A stretch of 64,000 nt of DNA, taken from Alcaligenaceae bacterium (GTDB taxonomy: Bacteria; Pseudomonadota; Gammaproteobacteria; Burkholderiales; Burkholderiaceae_B). The notes beneath the pieces are model-generated. The model saw only the letters and a program-made list of their open reading frames with translations, had not been told where the DNA came from and did no database searches. Both the position numbers and the translations under genes were made by a program. Where the stretch lies: NCBI GenBank assembly GCA_013416435.1, contig JACCEN010000007.1, forward strand, positions 1-64,000. Reading direction: 5' to 3'. Shown here one piece after another: positions 8,334-17,072 of the stretch (position 1 is its first letter; every line of letters begins with the position of its first letter).

Positions 8334-8484
8334 GAAAGCCGGCTTATACCACCGAAATTTAAGGGTTTTTTGGAAAAATCTAGGGTAAACCTTAATTTTT
8401 GCCTTTGACTCATGTATTCATAATTGCCTCCTCTAGACGATATTCTTGATTTTTTTCAATTATCAGGAAGAGATCGCACACCAC

Positions 8485-8494
8485 ATGTATACAT
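8485..8494. promoter_or_regulatory. GntR-type operator, site 2
   Basis: ATGTATACAT is a perfect 10-bp palindrome located 13 bp before the start codon of the first gene of the divergent operon. It shares the TGTATACA core with site 1. Its position would block transcription or early elongation of the SDR-transporter operon. Seen directly; the binding protein is inferred. Confidence 0.62.
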
Positions 8495-8506
8495 ACGGGC
8501 AAAAGC

Positions 8507-9289
8507 ATGGAGCAACACAAGGGGACAAAGGGGTCGGGCCTCGCATTGGTTACCGGCGCGGCGGGCGGCATCGGGTCGGAAATTTGCCGCAGGCTTGCGG
8601 ATAGAGGCTTGACAGTCGTGGTGGCGGACCTCGACGCGCAGCGTGCGCGTGCGGTGGCCGAAGAACTGGGACCCACGCACTTGTCCCTGGCGTTCGATGT
8701 GGCGGACGAGGCCGCGGTCGAGTTGGCATTCTCCAAGCTGGAATCCGATCACGGTCCGGTACGCGTGGTGGTATGCGCTGCGGGGTTGCTGCAGTTCGAG
8801 CCCAACGGGGATCGGCCCTTGATCAAATCCACGGAGCTCGAACTCTGGAATCGAAGCATGGCCGTGAACGCGACAGGCGTCTTCCTTTGCGCCCGCGCTT
8901 ATGTCCGGCGCCGCGAGGCGGCGCCCGTCCCGCATGGCCGCTTCATCACTTTCGGATCGGTTGCCGCTCAATTGGGCGGCTATCGATCGAGCGCCTCTTA
9001 TATCGCCGCCAAATCCGCCGTGCTCGGATTCACCAAAGCGCTGGCGCGCGAGGTCGCGTCGCTGGGCATTACCGTCAATAGCGTTTCACCAGGTTTGATC
9101 GATACCGAAATGCTGCGCAGCACGGTGACCAGCAGCGGTGCGATGGAGGCAGCGGCGGCCGGCATCCCGCTGGGCCGCATCGGCACGGTGGCCGACGTGG
9201 CCTCGGCCGTCGATTATCTCGTTTCGGAAGAGGCGGGATACATCACAGGTGGCGTCATTGATGTGAATGGCGGCTATCGCATGCAATGA
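8507..9289 (+). CDS. Short-chain dehydrogenase/reductase (first SDR of the catabolic operon)
   Basis: This 260-residue classical SDR has the nucleotide-binding motif TGAAGGIG near residue 17, CAAG in the position of NNAG, catalytic Ser in FGSVAAQ, and Tyr-Lys in YIAAK, then SPGLIDTEM and a C-terminal GYITGGVIDVNGGY. It would oxidise an alcohol or reduce a ketone with NAD(P). It is the first gene after a GntR operator, 54 bp ahead of the transporter binding protein. The substrate is unknown; the neighbours (uptake system, a second SDR, a flavoprotein, a GST) suggest a catabolic step rather than fatty acid synthesis. Confidence 0.85.
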   Translation: MEQHKGTKGSGLALVTGAAGGIGSEICRRLADRGLTVVVADLDAQRARAVAEELGPTHLSLAFDVADEAAVELAFSKLESDHGPVRVVVCAAGLLQFEPNGDRPLIKSTELELWNRSMAVNATGVFLCARAYVRRREAAPVPHGRFITFGSVAAQLGGYRSSASYIAAKSAVLGFTKALAREVASLGITVNSVSPGLIDTEMLRSTVTSSGAMEAAAAGIPLGRIGTVADVASAVDYLVSEEAGYITGGVIDVNGGYRMQ

Positions 9290-9343
9290 GTTCGCTTCCA
9301 GATGCGGCAGTGAACTGACTATAAATACCATGGAGACATCAAA

Positions 9344-10564
9344 ATGAAGATATTCAAACGCATGGCAATGGCGGTGCTGATCGCCGGCGTGGGCGCAATG
9401 CAACCCGCGCTCGCCCAGACCGAACCCGGCATTACCGACAAGACGATACGCATCGGCCTGTTCTCGCCGCTTTCAGGGCCGGGCATGGCCTATGGTTTCG
9501 ACGTGATCAACGCCGCAAAAATGTGGTACGACAAGATCAACAAAGAGGGTGGCATTCATGGCCGCCAGATCGAACTTGTCATCGAGGATACCCGCTGCAA
9601 CGCGAATGACCTGGTGGCGGCGGTGAAGAAGCTGGTAGAGCAGGACAAGGTCTTTCTGCTGAATGGCGGCTCCTGCTCGGCAGCGGTGGTGGGCGCTCGT
9701 GAATATGTCGAACGTGCCAAGGTTCCCTTCCTGATGCTGAACGCATCGGGCGATGGGGCGCTGTATCCGCCCTCCAAGTACATTTATGGAGCCTTCTCGA
9801 TTTCCCAGCATGCTCTCGGCGGCTCCGCCGTGCAATTCGTGGCGGAACACCTCAAGGCCAAGAAGATCGGCTACATCAACCATGATGATGCCTACGGTAC
9901 CTGGAATCTGGAGGCGGCCGAGGCGCAGGTGAAGCAGCTGGGCGATGTCAGCCTCAATGTGCAGTCCATCAACGCCAACATCAATGATGTGACGGCGCCC
10001 ATGCTGAAGATCCGGGCCGCCAACCCAGACGTGCTGGTGCTCACCACCTATGCCCGGCCGGCGGCGCTCATCATCAAGAAGGCGCGCGAACTGGGCTGGA
10101 CCAAGCCCATTGTGCTGACCGTGACCGGCACCGCCGATTTGACGCAGCTGGTGGAGAACGTGGGTGGGCCGGACGCCCTGAAAAACTTCTATATTCAGGA
10201 CGTGCTGGCCGCGCTGCCCTCGGATCCCAAGCTGGCGTGGGTGTATGACATGTACAAGCAATACTACCCGGACCTGGCAGCCAAGCCGGGACATCCGCAA
10301 AGCTATATGCCCTACGGGCTGCCGTCGGCCATGTCTATCGTAAAGGCACTGCAAGAGGCCGGACCCGAGCCCACGCGGGAGAAAGTGCTGAGCGCGCTCG
10401 AGAACATGAAGCTGGAAACCAACGTGATGGCGGCGCCGGTCGAGTTCACGCCCACGGACCATGCGGCGTTGAAATCCGCCATCTACATCAAGTTCGACGG
10501 CGTCAACAAAGAGTTGATTCCGGGCACGTTCAAGAGCGTCTGGCAGTACGTTCCCAAGCAATAG
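9344..10564 (+). CDS. ABC transporter substrate-binding protein, LivK/branched-chain amino acid type
   Basis: A cleavable signal peptide (residues 1-25, ending QPALAQ) leads a 380-residue periplasmic type-I binding protein. GITDKTIRIGLFSPLSGPG, INKEGGIHGRQIELVIEDT and the paired cysteines DTRC and GGSCS are typical of the large PF13458 family. In proteobacteria these often bind aromatic or dicarboxylic acids rather than leucine. It delivers its ligand to the permease encoded by the next four genes. A GC-rich hairpin after the stop may protect this message and keep it more abundant than the permease message. The ligand cannot be assigned from sequence. Confidence 0.9.
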   Translation: MKIFKRMAMAVLIAGVGAMQPALAQTEPGITDKTIRIGLFSPLSGPGMAYGFDVINAAKMWYDKINKEGGIHGRQIELVIEDTRCNANDLVAAVKKLVEQDKVFLLNGGSCSAAVVGAREYVERAKVPFLMLNASGDGALYPPSKYIYGAFSISQHALGGSAVQFVAEHLKAKKIGYINHDDAYGTWNLEAAEAQVKQLGDVSLNVQSINANINDVTAPMLKIRAANPDVLVLTTYARPAALIIKKARELGWTKPIVLTVTGTADLTQLVENVGGPDALKNFYIQDVLAALPSDPKLAWVYDMYKQYYPDLAAKPGHPQSYMPYGLPSAMSIVKALQEAGPEPTREKVLSALENMKLETNVMAAPVEFTPTDHAALKSAIYIKFDGVNKELIPGTFKSVWQYVPKQ

Positions 10565-10589
10565 AAGGAGAGTCCCGCACGGGGCGGAT

Positions 10590-10613
10590 GCCGGCCGCCG
10601 GTTGACGGCCGGC
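10590..10613 (+). promoter_or_regulatory. Intercistronic hairpin between binding protein and permease genes
   Basis: The 8-bp arms GCCGGCCG and CGGCCGGC enclose an 8-nt loop in the 69-bp gap before the permease. There is no U-tract, so it is unlikely to be a full terminator. Such structures commonly stabilise the upstream binding-protein mRNA in ABC operons; that role is inferred. Confidence 0.45.
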
Positions 10614-10633
10614 GGAAGGTGGAGAACAAGACA

Positions 10634-11536
10634 ATGACGCTAACGGAAGTCTGGCTGTTCCTGCAGCAGGGAGTGCTCTCGGGCCTGGTGACGGGAAGCG
10701 TCTATGCGCTTCTTGCCGTCGCCTTCGTCACGGTATTCAAGACGACGGACGTGCCCAATTTTGCCCAGGGCGAGATCTTCATGGTGGGCGGATACGCCGC
10801 CCTGGCCATGGTGCTCATGCAGCAATGGCCTTCGTGGGTGGTCATTCCCTTGACCTTGCTGTTTGTTGCCGCCATCACTGCGCTGTTCCAGCGCATCGTC
10901 ATGGAGAAGGTGGTGAAATCGAAGGGCGTCGGCGTCCAGCTGGTCATCGCGACGTTAGGGCTTGCCTATGTGCTCAAGGGCGCCGTTCGGCAGACCGGCC
11001 TGGGCGATTCGCCCAGGTCGCTGCCGCCTCTCGTGTCGACCGACACCGTCATGATCGGGGACGCGTTCCTTACCAAGCTCGACCTCATGATCTTTGCAGT
11101 CGCCGTCGGCACGATGGCGGCGCTGTTCCTGATGTTCAATTTCACCCGCATCGGCAAGGCGATGAGGGCGGTCGGCATGAATCCCCGCGCCGCGCAGATT
11201 GTCGGGGTAAGCCTGGTGCGCATCCGCACGGCGGTCTGGGCGCTGGCCGGCCTGATTTCCGCCGTGACGGCCTTGCTCATCGCCCCCAAGATCCTGATCA
11301 CACCGGACATCGGGCACATCGCCATCCTGGCCTTCGCTGCCGCCATCGTGGGGGGAATCTCGAGCATTCCCGGGGCCATCGTGGGCGGCTTCATCATCGG
11401 CGTCGCGGAGAACCTGGTGGGGCTGTTCATTTCGACCAACGCCATCGTGGTCGCGCCTTTTCTTGCCATCATGATCGTTCTGATCGTTCGTCCCCAAGGC
11501 ATCCTTGGCGGCAAGCTGCAGGTTAAGAAAGTATGA
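10634..11536 (+). CDS. livH: Branched-chain amino acid-type ABC permease, LivH family
   Basis: This hydrophobic protein of 300 residues has about eight membrane helices. GLVTGSVYALLAVAFVTVFKTT and PNFAQGEIFMVGGYAA are the LivH signature, and AFAAAIVGGISSIPGAIVGG is the cytoplasmic loop that contacts the ATPase. The ATG at 10634 is chosen because GGAG lies 9 bp upstream; a GTG 15 bp earlier is also possible. It pairs with LivM, whose start overlaps its stop by 4 bp. It would import the ligand delivered by the binding protein across the inner membrane. Confidence 0.92.
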   Translation: MTLTEVWLFLQQGVLSGLVTGSVYALLAVAFVTVFKTTDVPNFAQGEIFMVGGYAALAMVLMQQWPSWVVIPLTLLFVAAITALFQRIVMEKVVKSKGVGVQLVIATLGLAYVLKGAVRQTGLGDSPRSLPPLVSTDTVMIGDAFLTKLDLMIFAVAVGTMAALFLMFNFTRIGKAMRAVGMNPRAAQIVGVSLVRIRTAVWALAGLISAVTALLIAPKILITPDIGHIAILAFAAAIVGGISSIPGAIVGGFIIGVAENLVGLFISTNAIVVAPFLAIMIVLIVRPQGILGGKLQVKKV

Positions 11537-12519
11537 AAATCGATCTCGACAAGGGACTGCTGCTGGCCTGCGCCGCAATACTGGCGGTCTTGCCCTTCGT
11601 GGCCAGCGGCTACGTGCTCTTTATCGTCAATCTCCTGATGGTCTACATCGTGCTCGCGCTGGGCTTGCACATCGTCCTGGGCGAGACCGGGCAGTTCGCG
11701 CTGGCGCATATCGCCTTCTACGGCATAGGCATCTACACCGCGGGCATCATCAATAATGCCTGGCACCCCAACTTCGTCATTTCCATACTCGTCAGCGCAG
11801 TGGTGGCGGGAGTCCTCGGGTACATGCTGGGCGCGCTTGCGATCCGGATGCGCGATATCTATCTCGCCTTGTCGACTTTCGCTTTCGGGGAAGCCATGCA
11901 ATGGGTTTTCCTGAACTGGGTTGCCGTCACCAATGGGTCCAACGGTTATCGGATGTCGCCCGCCCAGTTCTTCGGCTTCGAGCTCGTGTCGGACCTGCGC
12001 GCCTATCCATTCGTCGTGCTGGCGGCGGGCGCCATGCTCGGGCTGACCGTGTACCTGTCCCGCTCGCAGCTCGGCTCCGCGTTTCGGGCCGTGCGCGAAA
12101 GCGATGTGGCGGCGCAGGCCATGGGCGTGAACGTCAATCGGGTCAAACGCATCGCCTTCATGATCTCCGCCGCCTATGCCGGGCTGGCGGGCGGTCTGTT
12201 CACGACTTTTTCTTCCTTCATCCACCCCGACAGCCTGGGCTTCCAGGCAACGGTGCTGATCCTGATCATGATCGTGGTGGGCGGTATCGGTTCGGTCCGG
12301 GGCGCCATCGCCGGCGCCGTCATTTTCGGGCTGATCTCTGAACTATTGCGTCAGGTCCTTTCTTTCCAGGAGATCATTTATGGCGCCATCCTCATTGTAT
12401 TCATGATGTTTCTGCCCAAAGGGCTCTTCAGCGGGCGGGAATCGAGGCGATCCGTCATCGCTCGGGAAGCCGGAGGAAAAAGCCGTGTCGGAACGGAAGC
12501 GAAGGGGACCAAGGCATGA
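11533..12519 (+). CDS. livM: Branched-chain amino acid-type ABC permease, LivM family
   Basis: This 328-residue polytopic permease contains LGLHIVLGETGQFALAHIAF and AFRAVRESDVAAQAMG, conserved in LivM, and IVVGGIGSVRGAIAGA, the ATPase-coupling loop. The C-terminus is a hydrophilic tail of about 30 residues. It overlaps livH and livG by 4 bp each, showing translational coupling within one operon. It forms the heterodimeric channel with LivH. Confidence 0.92.
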   Translation: MKIDLDKGLLLACAAILAVLPFVASGYVLFIVNLLMVYIVLALGLHIVLGETGQFALAHIAFYGIGIYTAGIINNAWHPNFVISILVSAVVAGVLGYMLGALAIRMRDIYLALSTFAFGEAMQWVFLNWVAVTNGSNGYRMSPAQFFGFELVSDLRAYPFVVLAAGAMLGLTVYLSRSQLGSAFRAVRESDVAAQAMGVNVNRVKRIAFMISAAYAGLAGGLFTTFSSFIHPDSLGFQATVLILIMIVVGGIGSVRGAIAGAVIFGLISELLRQVLSFQEIIYGAILIVFMMFLPKGLFSGRESRRSVIAREAGGKSRVGTEAKGTKA

Positions 12520-13283
12520 GTTCTCACGATAATCTGCTGTCGCTCAAAGGCTTGACGGTGCAGTTCGGCGGGCTGACGGCCATCAAGGATCTCTCGTTCG
12601 AGGTGAAGCGGGGCACCGTACACGCGCTCATCGGCCCCAACGGCGCGGGCAAGTCGACCACCTTCAATTGCATTTCGCGCTACTACGACCCCACGCAAGG
12701 CAGCATCCGGTTCGATGGCACGGACATCACCCACCGGCGCGCGGACGAAATGGCCGGCATGGGCGTGGCGCGCACCTTTCAAAATCTGGAACTCTTCAAC
12801 GAATTGTCCGTGCTCGAGAACGTGCTGCTTGGAACCTATTCGCACGGCGCCCGCGGCCTCCGCAAGGTGCTCAGGGCACCCGCCGTCGAGACCCGCGAGT
12901 TTGCCGAACACCTCCTGCAGCGGGTGGGGTTGATCGATTATCGGCATCATTTTGCAAAAGGCCTGGATTTCGGACGCCAGAAAATGCTGGAACTTGCGCG
13001 GGCCATGGCGATCCGGCCCAAGCTCCTGCTGCTCGACGAACCGGCTGCCGGCTTGCGCAACCGCGAAATCGATGCGCTGGACAGCATACTCACGGAGCTT
13101 GCCGGCAAGGAAGGCATGACGATATTGCTGGTGGAGCACGTCATGCAGCTCGTCATGTCCATTTCCGAGCGCATCACCGTGATGTCCTTCGGACAGAAGA
13201 TTGCCGAAGGCACGCCCCAGGAGATCCGCAGCAACGAGAAAGTCATCGAGGCCTATCTGGGCAAAGGGGGCGCTCATGACTGA
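12516..13283 (+). CDS. livG: Branched-chain amino acid-type ABC ATPase, LivG family
   Basis: This 255-residue ATPase has Walker A GPNGAGKS (40-47), the LivG-type segment MGVARTFQNLELF, and Walker B LLLLDEP. The ABC signature is degenerate (LDFGRQKMLELARAMA in place of LSYGxQRRLE), as is frequent in this subfamily. It has the LivG C-terminal extension after LVEHVM. It powers uptake together with LivF, whose start codon overlaps its 3' end by 8 bp. Confidence 0.92.
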   Translation: MSSHDNLLSLKGLTVQFGGLTAIKDLSFEVKRGTVHALIGPNGAGKSTTFNCISRYYDPTQGSIRFDGTDITHRRADEMAGMGVARTFQNLELFNELSVLENVLLGTYSHGARGLRKVLRAPAVETREFAEHLLQRVGLIDYRHHFAKGLDFGRQKMLELARAMAIRPKLLLLDEPAAGLRNREIDALDSILTELAGKEGMTILLVEHVMQLVMSISERITVMSFGQKIAEGTPQEIRSNEKVIEAYLGKGGAHD

Positions 13284-13995
13284 GCCTCTGCTGCGGGTGG
13301 AGTCGGTTTCCGCGTCCTATGGGAATATTTCGGCGCTGGAGAACGTGTCGCTGCAAGTTCCCAAAGGGGAAATCGTCGCGCTATTGGGCGCCAATGGCGC
13401 GGGAAAGTCGACGACGCTCAATGTGATCTCGCGCATCGTGCGGCCCACATCCGGTTCGGTCCGGTTCGATGGGCAAGCCATCCATGACCTTCCGACGGAC
13501 GAAATCGTTCGCCGGGGAATCATCCAGGTGCCGGAAGGCCGCGAAGTCTTCCGCGACATGAGTGTCCGCGAGAACCTCGAAATGGGCGCCTACACGCGGC
13601 GCGACCGTTCCGGCATTGCAGATGACTTCGACAATGTGTTCCGGATCTTTCCGAGGCTGAAGGAGCGCGCGTCACAGAAGGCGGCCACCCTGTCGGGCGG
13701 AGAGCAGCAGATGCTGGCGACGGGAAGGGCCATGATGGCCAGGCCGCGCATGATTCTCCTGGACGAGCCTTCCATGGGCCTGGCTCCGCTGATCATCGAA
13801 CAGATCTTCGATACGATTTTGACCCTGAACCGGGAGCAGGGCATGACCATATTGCTGGTCGAGCAGAACGTGAAGCTGGCGCTTGCGGTGTCCAGCTATG
13901 CCTATATTCTCGAAAATGGCGAAGTGGCGCTCGAGGGCAGGTCTTCCGATCTGCAGAACGATGAAGGCGTGCAGCGCGCCTATCTGGGGGCCTGA
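13276..13995 (+). CDS. livF: Branched-chain amino acid-type ABC ATPase, LivF family
   Basis: This 239-residue ATPase has Walker A GANGAGKS (38-45), IIQVPEGREVFRDMSVRENL typical of LivF, a canonical signature LSGGEQQML and Walker B MILLDEPSMGL. The ATG at 13276, inside the end of livG, gives the usual family length. A 5-bp gap separates it from the second SDR gene, so transport and catabolic genes are one transcript. Confidence 0.92.
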   Translation: MTEPLLRVESVSASYGNISALENVSLQVPKGEIVALLGANGAGKSTTLNVISRIVRPTSGSVRFDGQAIHDLPTDEIVRRGIIQVPEGREVFRDMSVRENLEMGAYTRRDRSGIADDFDNVFRIFPRLKERASQKAATLSGGEQQMLATGRAMMARPRMILLDEPSMGLAPLIIEQIFDTILTLNREQGMTILLVEQNVKLALAVSSYAYILENGEVALEGRSSDLQNDEGVQRAYLGA

Positions 13996-14000
13996 CGCAT

Positions 14001-14726
14001 ATGAAACGGATTGCCGTGGTCACGGGCGGTGCCAGCGGAATAGGCAAGGCGATCGCGCGCAGATTGGCCGAAGACGGCTTCCACGCCGTGATCCTCGACC
14101 GGAACGCAGAGCAGCTGAAGAGCGTGGTGAACCTGTATCGGGGCGCCGGCCTGGACGTCGAGGGGCGCGAGCTGGATCTCACCGATGCGACGGCGGTCCG
14201 CAGGCTGGTGGAAGATCTTCCTTCCGTCGATGCGCTGGTCAATAATGCCGGCCTCTTCGACGAGCGGGGATTCTTCGACGCCGATCCGCAGGACTTCCGG
14301 CGCATGTACGAAATCAATCTTGTCGCCGTCGCCACCTTGACGCAGGCGGTTGCGGCAGGCATGCGGCCCGGTGGGAAAGTCGTCAATATCGCTTCGCGCG
14401 CCTATCTGGGCGCCAGGAATCATATCCATTATGTGGCATCCAAGGCGGCTTTGGTCGGCTACACCAGGGCCTGCGCCATGGAGCTCGGGCCGCGGGGCAT
14501 ACTGGTGAACGCGGTGGCTCCCGGCCTCATCGACACCCCCATGTTGAGGGCGCTCGACCCGGAACGCATGGCGGCGCAGCTGGCGCTGCAGCCCACCGGC
14601 AGGGCCGGCAGGCCCGAGGACATTGCCAACGCCGTGTCTTTCCTGGCCGACCCCAAGATGGAATTCATTACAGGCCAGGTCATTTTCGTGGACGGCGGGA
14701 AATCCCTGGGCGGGTCGGGAGCTTAA
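14001..14726 (+). CDS. Short-chain dehydrogenase/reductase (second SDR of the catabolic operon)
   Basis: This 241-residue classical SDR has TGGASGIG at the N-terminus, NNAG, ASRAYLGARNHIHYVASK with the Tyr-Lys catalytic pair, and APGLIDTPML. It is clearly distinct from the first SDR at 8507, so the operon encodes two different dehydrogenases. It lies 5 bp after livF and 4 bp before the flavoprotein gene. It probably oxidises a pathway alcohol; the substrate is not known. Confidence 0.87.
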   Translation: MKRIAVVTGGASGIGKAIARRLAEDGFHAVILDRNAEQLKSVVNLYRGAGLDVEGRELDLTDATAVRRLVEDLPSVDALVNNAGLFDERGFFDADPQDFRRMYEINLVAVATLTQAVAAGMRPGGKVVNIASRAYLGARNHIHYVASKAALVGYTRACAMELGPRGILVNAVAPGLIDTPMLRALDPERMAAQLALQPTGRAGRPEDIANAVSFLADPKMEFITGQVIFVDGGKSLGGSGA

Positions 14727-14730
14727 TCAT

Positions 14731-16452
14731 ATGAAGGATTCTATACGCTGGGATCGCTCGTTCGACGTGGTCGTCGCGGGCTCCGGCGCCAGCGGCATGT
14801 CCGCGGCACTTACGGCGCACTTCGAAGGGCTGGAAGTACTGATCGTGGAGAAGGCGGCCAGGATCGGCGGATCAACCGCGGTCTCGGGCGGTGCGGTCTG
14901 GCTTCCGCTGAACGCGGACGCAGCAGGCGCCGGCCATCCGGACAGCTATGAGGAAGTCTGGGAGTACTTGTCCCATACGGTGGGAGACGCCTCTCCGGCC
15001 GATATGAAGCGGGCCTTTCTCGATGCGGGCCCGGCCATGTACGACTACATGGTGTCGCGTGGGGCGATCAAGCTCGCTGCGCGCACCTATTCCCCCGACT
15101 ATTATTCGGATCTGCCCGGCGCCGCCATGGGCGGGCGCTCGCTGGACCCCGTAGAGTTCGACGGCAGAACGCTGGGGGCGCGATTTCGCGAACTGCGGGA
15201 TCCATTGAAGGAATTCCTGGTGCTGGGCGGCATGATGGTCAACATCAACGACGTCTATCATCTGCTGGGAGCAAGCCGCTCGCTGAAGTCGTTCTTGCAT
15301 GGCGGGTTGCTGGTGCTGCGCTACTGGACGGATCGCCTGCGGGGCTATCATCGCGGTACGCGGCTATTGCTGGGTAATGCCTTGGCCGCACAGCTATTTC
15401 ACTCGGTGCTCAAGCACGGTCTTCCCTATTGGCTGGAATCTCCAATCTGCGGCATACACCAGGACGGCGACGGGCGGGTGCTGGGCGTGGCGGTAAAGCG
15501 CCAGGGCGCAGTCATCAACATCCGGGCCCGGAAGGGCGTGGTCGTCGCTACCGGCGGTTTCCCATGGAACGAGACACTGCGCAGCAAACACTACCCCAAG
15601 CCCACTGGTCCCTGGTCCATGGCGCCGCGCGACAACGAGGGCCAGGGCATAGCGCTGGCCTTGGCGGCGGGCGCAGCCATGGGCGATGCCCACGTGTCGC
15701 CCGCTTTCTGGGCGCCGGTATCCTTGCTGGAACGCAAAGAAGGCGGCCCGGTTCGCTATCCCCATTTGGTTTGGGACAGGGCAAAACCAGGATTGATCGC
15801 GGTCGATGCGTCGGGCAAGCGCTTTGTCAACGAGTCGGCCTCGTACCATGAATTCGTCAAGGCCATGTATGGCGCCAATCCGGCCTCGCCCGCCATCCCG
15901 GCCTATTTGATCTGCGACCATGGCTTCATCGAAAAATGGGGCCTGGGCCTGGCATTGCCGGGAGGACGGCCCAGGCGGCACTTGATCGACGCTGGCTATC
16001 TGATACGCGGCGACAGTCTGGAGGATCTCGCACGGCGGCTGAATCTGGATGCGGCGGTATTGTCGGAGACCGTGAAGCGCTACAACGATATGGCGCAAAA
16101 CGGCGAGGACCTGGATTTCGGAAAGGGAAGCACGGCCTATAACCGGTATCTGGGCGCCCCGGGCCATCTGCCCAACCCCTGCCTTGGTCCCGTCGTCCGG
16201 CCCCCGTTCTATGCCGTGCGGGTGGTCGCCGGTGACATCGGCACGGCCTGCGGCGTTTCCACGAATGAGCATGCCCAGGCTTTGACGGCCGATGGCAAGG
16301 TCATTCCAGGCCTGTACGTGGTCGGCAACGACATGCAGTCCGTCATGGGTGGCGCATACCCGGCTCCCGGTATTACATTAGGGCCTGGGCTCACATTCGG
16401 CTGGATCGCGGGCCGGCATTTGGCTCGCGCCGCCAGTCATCAACATCAATAG
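14731..16452 (+). CDS. FAD-dependent dehydrogenase, KstD/fumarate-reductase flavoprotein family
   Basis: This protein of 573 residues has an N-terminal dinucleotide fold VVVAGSGASGMSAALTA, EKAARIGGSTAVSGGAVWLP for FAD contact, and a C-terminal YVVGNDMQSVMGG, YPAPGITLGPGLTFG segment. These are features shared by 3-ketosteroid dehydrogenases and related flavoproteins that desaturate carbon next to a carbonyl. The ATG at 14731 was chosen because it follows the SDR stop and begins the Rossmann domain; the frame extends upstream only within the SDR. Steroid specificity is not implied. Together with the SDRs it suggests stepwise oxidation of a cyclic or branched carbonyl compound. Confidence 0.85.
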   Translation: MKDSIRWDRSFDVVVAGSGASGMSAALTAHFEGLEVLIVEKAARIGGSTAVSGGAVWLPLNADAAGAGHPDSYEEVWEYLSHTVGDASPADMKRAFLDAGPAMYDYMVSRGAIKLAARTYSPDYYSDLPGAAMGGRSLDPVEFDGRTLGARFRELRDPLKEFLVLGGMMVNINDVYHLLGASRSLKSFLHGGLLVLRYWTDRLRGYHRGTRLLLGNALAAQLFHSVLKHGLPYWLESPICGIHQDGDGRVLGVAVKRQGAVINIRARKGVVVATGGFPWNETLRSKHYPKPTGPWSMAPRDNEGQGIALALAAGAAMGDAHVSPAFWAPVSLLERKEGGPVRYPHLVWDRAKPGLIAVDASGKRFVNESASYHEFVKAMYGANPASPAIPAYLICDHGFIEKWGLGLALPGGRPRRHLIDAGYLIRGDSLEDLARRLNLDAAVLSETVKRYNDMAQNGEDLDFGKGSTAYNRYLGAPGHLPNPCLGPVVRPPFYAVRVVAGDIGTACGVSTNEHAQALTADGKVIPGLYVVGNDMQSVMGGAYPAPGITLGPGLTFGWIAGRHLARAASHQHQ

Positions 16453-16463
16453 GAAAACCAAGC

Positions 16464-17072
16464 ATGAAGATCTATTTCTCTTCCTCCTCGCCTTTTGTAC
16501 GCAAGTGCATGGTGGTCGCCGCCGAACTGGGTCTGGCCGAGCAGATCGAGAAGCTGCCGAGCGCCGCGAATCCGGTCACCCGCGACCAGATCATCGTCGC
16601 GACCAACCCGCTGGGCCAGGTGCCGACCTTCTTAACCGAGACCGGTCAGGCCTTGTATGACAGCCGCGTCATTTGCGAATACCTGAATCATCGAGGAAAC
16701 GGAGAAATCTTCCCTTCGGACCCCGACCGCCGTTGGCAGGCGCTGACGGAACAATCGCTTGCCGACGGAATTCTGGATGCCGCGCTCCTGGCGCGCTACG
16801 AGAAGGCGGTTCGCCCGGCCGAGTTCCAATGGGAAGGCTGGACACAGGGCCAGATGGAGAAGATCGTCAGCGGTCTCGGATATTTCGAGAAAGCCATTGC
16901 AGGCAAGGATGGTGTGGTGGACATCAGCACGATCTCGCTGGCTTGCGCGCTCGGTTACCTGGATTTCCGTTTCGCCGACTACGATTGGCGCAGCGCGCAT
17001 CCGGCACTGGCGAAGTGGTACGCAAGCTTCAGTCAGCGTCCTTCCGTGAAGGATTCGGCGCCGCCTGCTTGA
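16464..17072 (+). CDS. Glutathione S-transferase, YibF-like
   Basis: This 202-residue cytosolic GST has an N-terminal thioredoxin-like domain with SSSSPFVRKCMVVAAELG and the cis-proline segment NPLGQVPTF, then YDSRVICEYL for glutathione gamma-glutamyl binding. The helical C-terminal domain holds DGILDAALLARYE and ISLACALGYLDFR. The overall match is to the YibF type of unknown substrate. It follows the flavoprotein gene by 11 bp and may conjugate or isomerise a pathway intermediate, or be a detoxification gene. Its last 44 bp overlap the 3' end of the oppositely oriented LigD gene. Confidence 0.87.
   Translation: MKIYFSSSSPFVRKCMVVAAELGLAEQIEKLPSAANPVTRDQIIVATNPLGQVPTFLTETGQALYDSRVICEYLNHRGNGEIFPSDPDRRWQALTEQSLADGILDAALLARYEKAVRPAEFQWEGWTQGQMEKIVSGLGYFEKAIAGKDGVVDISTISLACALGYLDFRFADYDWRSAHPALAKWYASFSQRPSVKDSAPPA

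Noticed and set aside
10966-12225. 419-codon open frame on the minus strand opposite livH and livM
   Set aside because: Antisense to two clear permease genes; the translation is not protein-like.
14731-16452. Assigning the flavoprotein as a true 3-ketosteroid dehydrogenase
   Set aside because: The motifs are shared by many flavoproteins of the family, and no other steroid catabolism genes lie nearby.
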